Source: Bdellovibrionaceae bacterium UBA5009
GTDB lineage: Bacteria; Bdellovibrionota; Bdellovibrionia; Bdellovibrionales; Bdellovibrionaceae
Length of the DNA: 11,973 bases
Direction of reading: 5' to 3'
NCBI GenBank assembly: GCA_002396665.1
Contig: DGYJ01000098.1
Span: 1 to 11,973, forward strand
Shown: one piece after another, positions 6,451-11,973 of the stretch
How the letters are laid out: the number at the start of each line of letters is the position of its first letter
How positions within the stretch are numbered: the first letter of the stretch is position 1
The notes under the pieces: generated by a model
The model's database searches: none
Told to the model about the DNA's origin: nothing
The model's input: only the letters and a program-made list of their open reading frames with translations
Program-made: the position numbers and the translations under genes

Positions 6451-8271
6451 TTAAAATCGAAATTGGTATTTGAAATCTGGTCCAAATTGCATTTTCGAGG
6501 CTTCAGTATCTGCATCGAACTTGGTTTGACGGATTGTCAGTGCAAACGAGAGCTCATGTTTTTGCTTAATAATTGAAATGAGTTGGGCCTGCGCTAAAAG
6601 CGAACTTGAAATTTTGAAAGTTTCGCTAGAGTTTCCTGGGGAATATTTTCCTGTTAATTGCCACCAATCAAATAGACTTGTCATCAGAAGCTTATTGATG
6701 CCCAAGTAGTATATTCCATAATTTATCAAAGTGCTGCTTTGGGTTTCTAATCCTAAGTCTAATGCTGGAGTCGTCTTTAATTGTGTCATTCCAAGGCTTA
6801 TACCAAAGCTAGGGTCAATAAGATGCAAACCTTTCGAGATTCTGTATTTAAGTTCAAAATCAGTCGATGAATTTTTAAGAGTTCCAGTCTTTGTGGACAA
6901 AGGAGTTGTGCTAGAAGCGGAAATTCCCCAATGAAAATTTGTGGCTGAGCTGCGAATGAATAAAAAGTTTTCAAACCACCATTCAAAATCTATGGTTGCG
7001 GAAGCTGATTGTGATGGGACCAGATAGTTGGTTGATAGGCCAAATGATTTATTTAATCCACGAAAAATTTGATAGGTGGCTTTATATTTATTTTTATTAG
7101 TATCAACAGCTAGATATCGCTTGTTCATTGTTCCAGGCTGAAGTTCAGACAATGTCCATCGAAAGCCCTTCGCGCTGGGTTCAACAATTGAGTTTTTATC
7201 GAGTTGAGAGATTTGAGTATTTTCTGCTTTGATTCCTGAAAGTTGCACTGTGCTTTGGTATGTTTTGTCTGGAGCATCGCCTTCGATGAAGGGACGGAAC
7301 TGTTCCTCAGGCAAGTCCCCACGGACATAAAATTCTTGTCGCATAGGAATGTTACCTTCGCCTCTAAGATAAACAACTGGATTGTCGACAGGAATTTCTT
7401 TTTTCCAAATTGCATCTTCTGAAGAAAGCGCGTCTTCCATGTCAATTGGTCGTGCCCCTGTGGCTAGAAGTTGAAAGCGTTTTTTTCCATCCAGAAGTGT
7501 GACATCCCTAAAATCAACAGATTTAACTCTGGTTTCAACCTCTAGGGTCGAGCCATTTTCAGCTCCGGCCCTGAAGACAATATTTTCATTTGGGTCATTT
7601 AGAAAAATAACACCTTCTTCGCCCTTAACTTCTTTTTCATTGATAGAAATGACCATTTGTTTTTTATTGGTTTCACGAGTTTTAATAACGAGCTGATCAT
7701 TTTTCGAAACCAAAAAAAGCTCTTTAGAGCAAAGATCTATTCGCGTGTTTCTATCTTTGTGGGTCACGCAGTATTTCATAAAAGGAAGAAACTTCATGTC
7801 TTCGAGTATAGATTTTTCGATATTGCCACTGGTGAACTCTGCAAGATCATTTCGAAGTTCTTTATGTTCTGGATTAACACCTTTGATGATTTTTGTTTTT
7901 TCGGTTGAAATTGGAGAGGACCAAATTGATTTCCCATAGTTGTTGAAAAGGTTGACTTCGCCTTGAGGGAACAATCCAGCAGGCCACGAAAAACGAATTC
8001 TAAAAAAATCTTTTGTGTTTTTTAAGAAAATAATTTGAAAACGCATTTGTGAAGAATCAATCAGAATATCCCCAAGTTTTATTTTGTCAGAGTCTATGAG
8101 AAGATATTCAAATTTTTGTGGTAAAACCTGAAGATTGTTTTTTTCAGCCTGAAAATAAAGCGGTTTTTTCTCAGCAGAGAAGGTATGATGGCCTGTCATG
8201 ATTGAAAGTATAACGACAATATATTTCGAAACAGATTTTATAAAAGCTAAGACGGAGTTGATTTTGATCAA
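6451..8271 (-). CDS. Secreted protein with a probable C-terminal outer-membrane beta barrel
   Basis: The protein has 606 residues. Residues 1-33 form a signal peptide: basic start, hydrophobic YIVVILSIM, and a likely cut after FSA33. The central part (34-405) has no family I recognise. It is rich in beta-type sequence and contains one Cys pair (168, 181) that could form a disulphide. From about 408 to the end, alternating polar/hydrophobic strands rich in Trp and Tyr (IDFEWWFENFLFIR, DFELKYRISKGL, SLFDWWQLTGKY) end in KYQFRF. The terminal Phe is the usual mark of a barrel recognised by the BAM machinery. The start is TTG at 8271, supported by GAGAGG five bases upstream, and it overlaps the preceding NTPase gene's TGA as TTGA, so translation is probably coupled. 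The stop is one base away from the convergent response-regulator stop. Function unknown; the barrel call is by pattern only. Confidence 0.8.
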   Translation of the reverse strand: MIKINSVLAFIKSVSKYIVVILSIMTGHHTFSAEKKPLYFQAEKNNLQVLPQKFEYLLIDSDKIKLGDILIDSSQMRFQIIFLKNTKDFFRIRFSWPAGLFPQGEVNLFNNYGKSIWSSPISTEKTKIIKGVNPEHKELRNDLAEFTSGNIEKSILEDMKFLPFMKYCVTHKDRNTRIDLCSKELFLVSKNDQLVIKTRETNKKQMVISINEKEVKGEEGVIFLNDPNENIVFRAGAENGSTLEVETRVKSVDFRDVTLLDGKKRFQLLATGARPIDMEDALSSEDAIWKKEIPVDNPVVYLRGEGNIPMRQEFYVRGDLPEEQFRPFIEGDAPDKTYQSTVQLSGIKAENTQISQLDKNSIVEPSAKGFRWTLSELQPGTMNKRYLAVDTNKNKYKATYQIFRGLNKSFGLSTNYLVPSQSASATIDFEWWFENFLFIRSSATNFHWGISASSTTPLSTKTGTLKNSSTDFELKYRISKGLHLIDPSFGISLGMTQLKTTPALDLGLETQSSTLINYGIYYLGINKLLMTSLFDWWQLTGKYSPGNSSETFKISSSLLAQAQLISIIKQKHELSFALTIRQTKFDADTEASKMQFGPDFKYQFRF

Positions 8272-8900
8272 TTCTGCCTCTCTGGTGGGATTTGGTGAAC
8301 ATGTTGCTGAATTTCTTCAAAGGGCTTGCCAGCCAAAATCATTTCGATCACTGAGATTGCTTTTTTCATTTTACTTAAGAAATCGAATTTAGACGAGATC
8401 ACTATTCTTCGTGGATGGTCCCTCCAAGCTTGCAGGACTTTTGCATTCAGCTGAAGTGCTTCGTCATGGGATTCGGTGCGTATGGGATTTGATCCATCAT
8501 AAAAATCGACATCGGCTGTATCCAGATGCAAAACCCAGTCATAGCGTTTAATCTCTTGGGCTCGATCCGTATTAAGCGCGCTAAAAAAATGAGTTTCATC
8601 CCAGGGCCAGTAGGCGATACCATCAAGTGATCCGCGGTCGCAAACGATGATATTCGACTTTGCTTCTTCTTGGATAAGATCTTCAAGTTCTTTCTGGGTG
8701 AAAAAAATGGCTCTTTGCGTGTGAAAGAAGGCGCGTTCAGATTTTCCTCTGGGGAATCCGCCGCTATAAAGTATGCTAGCTGTTTCGGGCACGAGTGTTA
8801 CCTTATGACCTAATTCTTTTTTAAGAGCCTGAATTAAAGTGGTTTTACCACCTGATGGTCCGCCAGTGATGCATATTTTTGTTATTTTTGGCATGAGCAT
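8268..8900 (-). CDS. P-loop NTPase of the AAA_28 / Ttd14-NadR-like type
   Basis: This 210-residue cytoplasmic protein has a Walker A loop at 13-21 (GGPSGGKTT), the VPET element (37-40) and FPRG (49-52). CDRGSLDGIAYWP (87-99) matches the Asp-Arg-Gly motif of small kinase-like ATPases, and an Arg-containing lid follows (RTESHDEALQLN, 141-152). This pattern is that of the AAA_28 family, whose animal member Ttd14 binds GTP and phosphatidic acid; the bacterial substrate is not known. It lies between a cardiolipin-synthase-like gene (25 bases upstream) and the barrel gene (overlap TTGA), so a phospholipid- or envelope-related role is a reasonable guess only. Met1 at 8900 and Met3 at 8894 are both possible starts; a weak GAGAAG precedes Met1. 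Confidence 0.85.
   Translation of the reverse strand: MLMPKITKICITGGPSGGKTTLIQALKKELGHKVTLVPETASILYSGGFPRGKSERAFFHTQRAIFFTQKELEDLIQEEAKSNIIVCDRGSLDGIAYWPWDETHFFSALNTDRAQEIKRYDWVLHLDTADVDFYDGSNPIRTESHDEALQLNAKVLQAWRDHPRRIVISSKFDFLSKMKKAISVIEMILAGKPFEEIQQHVHQIPPERQN
8277..8282 (-). promoter_or_regulatory. Shine-Dalgarno site for the TTG start of the barrel protein
   Basis: On the minus strand GAGAGG precedes TTG (8271-8269) by five bases, inside the end of the NTPase gene. The next in-frame Met is residue 25, inside the signal peptide, so TTG is the better start. Confidence 0.65.
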
Positions 8901-8925
8901 GAAAAAAGCTTCTCACGTTCTGGTT

Positions 8926-10098
8926 TTAAAGTAAATACCTGAGGCGATAAGCCAGTTCCGATCTTAATTTCTCAAAAACCCCAAGGTGAAGCTTTCTATC
9001 CTGATACATTTCGATCGAGTTTTTAAGGTCCTGATGCCATTGATTTTCAAAAATTTGCAGGGTGTTTGGGTCGGAAAAGCCCACTTCAATTTCGAGGTCA
9101 TGGAAGATGCTTCGATGGTTGAGATTGGCCGAGCCCATGCAGGTCCAATCATCAATAATCATTGTTTTTGCATGGAGCATGCTGACTTTGTATTCGTACA
9201 ATCGAACATTGGATCGAATGAGTTTTTTTGCAACTTTTAGAAACGCCCACTTGACGATGGGAACATCAGTAGTCCCCTGGGAAAGGATGCACACATCAAC
9301 TCCGCGAAGAGCGGCTTGCCGAAGGGATTTGATTATTTTTTGAGTTGGAATAAAGTAAGCATTGGTCAGCCAAATTCGTTTCTTGGCTTGGTTGATTTTT
9401 GTCAAAAAATGTTTGTTGGCGAGGTATCTTTCGCGACGATGGACATTGATTTTGAGAGAGTCTGAACATACAGGCTGAGATCTTTTTTTTATATTCAATG
9501 TATTGATCATTCGACGGAATGGGCGGGGCCTGTTCAAGATCTCCATCATGCTATTTTCTATGATTAAGGTACCTGGTCCCTCGAGCCGGCAGCCAGTGTC
9601 CCTCCATGGAGGAGATGTGGGTTTGCCCGGAGAGGATTCGGTGTGGACTGCGGACCAATTTAAACTGCCTAAATAAACTGCAGATTGATCGATCAATATG
9701 ATCTTTCGATGATTTCTTCGGTTGAACTTTCGAAAATAAAAAAGGAATTTTTTCAAAAATAGAAAATATTTTTGAAAAAGCGATGAAGATGTCGGAAGCG
9801 GGTTGAAAACTTTAAACTGGATTTTGTTTTCATTGCAAAAAGCTCTTAACCAAGGGATCGAGTTGTAGGATCCAATCCCATCGACATGAATCTGAATCTG
9901 CACTCCTTTTTTGGACAAATGAGAAAGTGAATTTAATAATTGCTGGGTCAGGGGATCGTTTTCGAAAATGTAGGTTTCAATGAAGACGCTTTTTTGAGCA
10001 GATTCGAGGTCGTTCCGGAGATGCGAGAAATAATCTATTCCTGAAAAGAAAAACTTTTGTTTTGTCCAAAGGGAAGAGGTATCAGAATATTGCTGCAT
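8926..10098 (-). CDS. Phospholipase-D-family cardiolipin synthase, ClsB-like
   Basis: This 390-residue protein has two complete HKD motifs: H130-x-K132-x4-D137 followed by GSLNW (144-148), and H309-x-K311-x4-D316 followed by GSANLN (322-327). Each half contributes one catalytic His. The family joins phosphatidyl groups to make cardiolipin or related lipids at the inner membrane. The N terminus has no membrane helix and the length is close to E. coli ClsB (about 410), unlike ClsA, which carries two N-terminal helices. The hydrophobic-basic patch at 108-125 (LFQKYFLFLKKFLFYFRK) may bind the membrane. RLEGPGTLIIE (171-181) matches the family's usual 'RLEGP' segment. A GAGG precedes ATG at 10098 at a longish 10-base spacing. 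It is first of the leftward operon. Other PLD-family reactions (PG, PA or nuclease activity) cannot be excluded. Confidence 0.88.
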   Translation of the reverse strand: MQQYSDTSSLWTKQKFFFSGIDYFSHLRNDLESAQKSVFIETYIFENDPLTQQLLNSLSHLSKKGVQIQIHVDGIGSYNSIPWLRAFCNENKIQFKVFNPLPTSSSLFQKYFLFLKKFLFYFRKFNRRNHRKIILIDQSAVYLGSLNWSAVHTESSPGKPTSPPWRDTGCRLEGPGTLIIENSMMEILNRPRPFRRMINTLNIKKRSQPVCSDSLKINVHRRERYLANKHFLTKINQAKKRIWLTNAYFIPTQKIIKSLRQAALRGVDVCILSQGTTDVPIVKWAFLKVAKKLIRSNVRLYEYKVSMLHAKTMIIDDWTCMGSANLNHRSIFHDLEIEVGFSDPNTLQIFENQWHQDLKNSIEMYQDRKLHLGVFEKLRSELAYRLRYLL

Positions 10099-10158
10099 GG
10101 CTTAAAAACCTCATTATTTATTCGACCCAACAAAGATTAAGCACCAGAATGAAAGTTC
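10099..10158. other. Divergent intergenic region
   Basis: Sixty AT-rich bases separate the ClsB-like gene (leftward) and the subtilase-like gene (rightward). Promoters for both must lie here or overlap the gene starts. I see AT-rich runs (minus-strand TAAATAAT-like) but no pair of boxes at good spacing, so I name no promoter. Confidence 0.4.
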
Positions 10159-10863
10159 ATGGCAAAGATTTTTTTAAAAATCCATAGATCAATTTTTTTC
10201 ATCCTAACAGTGTTGCTAGGTTTATCAGCTCATTCAATGGATGCAACGCTTACTCCTTCAAAGCTTCAAGTGGCCTATATTGGTCGTATGGGCGCTTCAA
10301 GATTTGAAGCTGTTTCGAAGTATTTCGAACAAGAAAAGAAATGCAAGATCTGTGAAATTCGAGATGTTTCTTCCTACTTGCCACAGGGTGGCCTTGACCG
10401 CCAAAAAACCATCGATAGTTGGCAAAAAGAAAATCTACAATTCCCAATCATATTAGTTGATTGGAATGAAAAGTTAACAGATGACAATAAGATTTTTGTC
10501 GATTTCCTCAATAAGCAAGTGGCTTCTGGATCGACGGTGGTTATCTCCGCAGGATGGGCTGAAAATCAAGAGCCAACACTGGCATTGAATAAGACAGTCG
10601 CGGCCCAGGTTTCGCAGGCCCTTATTTTAGGCGAAATGACAGACCGAGAGAGAATTCTACCCAATTCTTATTACGGCCCTGAGATCCTGACAGCTTTGAA
10701 ATTAGGTCCCCAAGTGGCTGGCCAAAATATGGCTTCCGTTGTTTTTGTTACACGTTGGGTGTCGAACTGGACCAAGAAGAATCAATTCGAGTGGGCCTCT
10801 TACCTAAAATCTAAAAAAGAGAAGATAAAAAAAATCTGGCCATCCTTAGACGATTTTTTTTAA
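10159..10863 (+). CDS. Secreted subtilase-like protein without catalytic Ser or oxyanion Asn
   Basis: The protein has 234 residues. Residues 1-26 form a signal peptide with a likely cut after AHS26. The C-terminal half follows the order of subtilase landmarks: SGSTVVISAGWAEN (123-136) where active enzymes have the 'vvvAAGNeg' strand, ALILGEMTDRERILPNSYYGPEI (154-176) where they have 'visVGAt...fSnyGp', and GQNMASVVFVTRW (188-200) where they have GTSMAaPhvaG. The catalytic Ser would be Asn190 and the oxyanion Asn would be Trp133. The usual catalytic His region is not recognisable in the first 90 mature residues, which carry a CKIC pair (62-65). So it would be a pseudoenzyme if the fold is right. 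The fold call is by eye and tentative. No strong ribosome site precedes ATG at 10159. Its stop overlaps the convergent hydrolase stop. Confidence 0.75.
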   Translation: MAKIFLKIHRSIFFILTVLLGLSAHSMDATLTPSKLQVAYIGRMGASRFEAVSKYFEQEKKCKICEIRDVSSYLPQGGLDRQKTIDSWQKENLQFPIILVDWNEKLTDDNKIFVDFLNKQVASGSTVVISAGWAENQEPTLALNKTVAAQVSQALILGEMTDRERILPNSYYGPEILTALKLGPQVAGQNMASVVFVTRWVSNWTKKNQFEWASYLKSKKEKIKKIWPSLDDFF

Positions 10864-11696
10864 CGACCAGGATATATTACAATCCTATCCATTAAATGGC
10901 TTGGAATTTTTTCCTTAAGGATTTTTAAGGCGTATTCTGTCGAATAACGGCTTGAAAGATGAATAAGAACAATTTTTTCAGATTCAATTTGATCTAAAAC
11001 AGGAAGGATTTCGTCTAAGTGGGTATGGCCCCATTTTTTCGCATGTTCAATACTTTTCGAGTTGTCAATATAGGTACACTCTAAAAATAAAATTTTTGAT
11101 TTTCGAATCCAGGGTCGTTGGTTTAAAAAATCAATTTCAGTGTCACCAGTGAATGAAACAAGGGGAGTTGTCAGGACATCTTGAATTTCGATATTTTTAC
11201 TTTTAAGTTTTACTATTTCAGTTGAGGGAAGATCAGCATACTCTTTTTTGATTTTTAAAACTTTTTGAAAAAGCGTATAACCCAGGGAGTCTACTCTGTG
11301 GATGGTTGGAAATGCTTTGACGAAAAAATTATTATTTAAAGCCACCTCATCGTCGGCATCGAATCCATGAAAATGGTACTTGTACTGGTGTTTTTCAATT
11401 TCTTCCCAGATGGACATGATATTCTTCATGGGCTGAACAAGACTTTTGGGCATATAAAAATGTGCCGGGGCATGGCTGTTCATCGCTTTTTGAGAAATGA
11501 TATAGGGAATTCCAGCGGCATGATCTAAATGTCCGTGGGTGATAAAAAAATGTTTTAAATTAAAGTGAAAAGGGAATCCTTGGGCCGTATCGAAGCAGAG
11601 ATCATACTGAGGCATGGCAATGCTTGTGCGAATTCCAGAAAGAGACATGCCAATAAAATCAAGGCCATGACTTTTCCACATAGCACCAACATTCAT
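10860..11696 (-). CDS. RNase Z-like metallo-beta-lactamase-fold hydrolase
   Basis: This 278-residue cytoplasmic protein has FDTAQG (35-40), then THGHLDH (53-59) giving H54, H56, D58 and H59. It also has a later His at H133 (TIHRVDSLGY), D185 (FTGDTE), FLECTY (204-209), GHTHLDE (223-229) and IHLSSRY (245-251) with H246. That order and the IHLSSRY/ECTY/GHTH segments fit tRNase Z, which trims tRNA 3' trailers; HLSSRY is the counterpart of 'HFSQRY'. The N terminus is unlike standard RNase Z: instead of the LGTGSAVPT-type loop it has FIGMSLSGIRTS (14-25). It could therefore be a sister hydrolase. Met6 (11681) is an alternative start; a GAGAT precedes Met1. It follows the Cys-rich partial gene by 35 bases and probably shares its message. 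Confidence 0.82.
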   Translation of the reverse strand: MNVGAMWKSHGLDFIGMSLSGIRTSIAMPQYDLCFDTAQGFPFHFNLKHFFITHGHLDHAAGIPYIISQKAMNSHAPAHFYMPKSLVQPMKNIMSIWEEIEKHQYKYHFHGFDADDEVALNNNFFVKAFPTIHRVDSLGYTLFQKVLKIKKEYADLPSTEIVKLKSKNIEIQDVLTTPLVSFTGDTEIDFLNQRPWIRKSKILFLECTYIDNSKSIEHAKKWGHTHLDEILPVLDQIESEKIVLIHLSSRYSTEYALKILKEKIPSHLMDRIVIYPGR

Positions 11697-11731
11697 TCTG
11701 ATCTCATTTCAAAAAGACAATATTTTTGTTT

Positions 11732-11971
11732 TTAACATTGAGCAATCAAGTCGTGATTTAGCCAAAGGACAGGATCTGAACAGACAAATGAGCTGTGTAG
11801 CATACAGTAACCACAGGCTTCGAAAACTTTTTCGCTGAGTGGAAATGTTAAAAGATTTTTTTGGTCCTTATGAAGTGCAAAAAGACATTCCGATGTTTCA
11901 ATCATTTTCGAGAGCTGGTCTTTTGTGCTATGTTGCGGCCACTTTTCAAACTGACAATGGTCTTTGATGAT
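11732..11971 (-). CDS. C-terminal part of a Cys-rich protein (5' end off window)
   Basis: One minus-strand frame is open from the right edge for 79 codons and ends in TAA at 11734-11732, while the other two minus frames contain early stops. Visible sequence includes SKMIETSECLFALH, a CGYC pair (53-56) and a Cys-terminal LIAQC. Six or more cysteines in 79 residues hint at a metal site or an enzyme with a Cys cluster, but I do not recognise the family. It ends 35 bases before the RNase Z-like gene on the same strand, so the two may be cotranscribed. Confidence 0.6.
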   Translation of the reverse strand: MIKDHCQFEKWPQHSTKDQLSKMIETSECLFALHKDQKNLLTFPLSEKVFEACGYCMLHSSFVCSDPVLWLNHDLIAQC

Positions 11972-11973
11972 TG

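Noticed and set aside
6431..6465. AT-rich inverted repeat TTCTTT/AAAGAA near the convergent stops as a terminator
   Set aside because: A six-base AT stem with a two-base loop and no T-run is too weak to call a terminator.
8447..8686. Minus-strand 79-codon frame within the NTPase gene
   Set aside because: It overlaps the P-loop NTPase in another frame and shows no motif; a shadow frame.
9062..9343. Plus-strand open frame of 93 codons opposite the ClsB-like gene
   Set aside because: It is antisense to the HKD-2 region, whose motifs fix the minus frame as the real one.
10149..10187. ATG at 10149 as an alternative start for the secreted protein
   Set aside because: It is in another frame and reaches TAG after 12 codons.

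Overview
The window looks like chromosome from a predatory or delta-like Gram-negative bacterium, most plausibly Bdellovibrionota (the Bdellovibrio/Bacteriovorax side). This is an inference. It rests on the AT-rich coding sequence, tight gene packing, the phosphatase + STAS-like + response regulator set typical of delta-type genomes, a FecR/FnIII surface-type protein, and a secreted protein ending in the terminal Phe of an outer-membrane barrel. I see no rRNA, tRNA, CRISPR array, insertion sequence or prophage gene, and no gene-free stretch longer than about 110 bases.

Layout. (1) Bases 1-2046, minus strand: a long open frame that runs off the left edge. It encodes a membrane-anchored FecR-domain protein followed by about five fibronectin-III-like repeats. 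(2) Bases 2047-2153: a divergent intergenic region with a good promoter for the rightward genes. Its -10 box lies so close to the ATG that the message may be leaderless. (3) Bases 2154-6449, plus strand: a three-gene signalling operon. It comprises a two-pass membrane sensor with HAMP and a PP2C/SpoIIE-type phosphatase domain, a short STAS-like protein with NSCG where SpoIIAA has DSSG, and a response regulator joined to a DUF4388-like domain, a J-domain-like segment without HPD, and TPRs. (4) Bases 6451-10098, minus strand: an operon of a ClsB-type phospholipase-D-family synthase, an AAA_28/Ttd14-like P-loop NTPase, and a secreted protein with a probable C-terminal beta barrel. The last two genes overlap as TTGA. 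(5) Bases 10159-10863, plus strand: a secreted protein whose C-terminal half reads like a subtilase that has lost its catalytic Ser and oxyanion Asn. (6) Bases 10860-11971, minus strand: an RNase Z-like metallo-beta-lactamase-fold hydrolase, preceded by the C-terminal 79 codons of a Cys-rich protein that enters from the right edge.

How the genes may work together. The rightward operon looks like a partner-switching-style relay: an envelope sensor drives a phosphatase, with a STAS-like partner and a receiver-scaffold protein downstream. No HATPase kinase (RsbW/SpoIIAB type) is visible, and the STAS protein lacks the usual phospho-acceptor Ser, so the relay must differ from the textbook form or use partners encoded elsewhere. 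The divergent FecR/FnIII protein and the leftward cardiolipin-synthase/NTPase/barrel operon are envelope functions. A functional link between them and the relay is only suggested by proximity.
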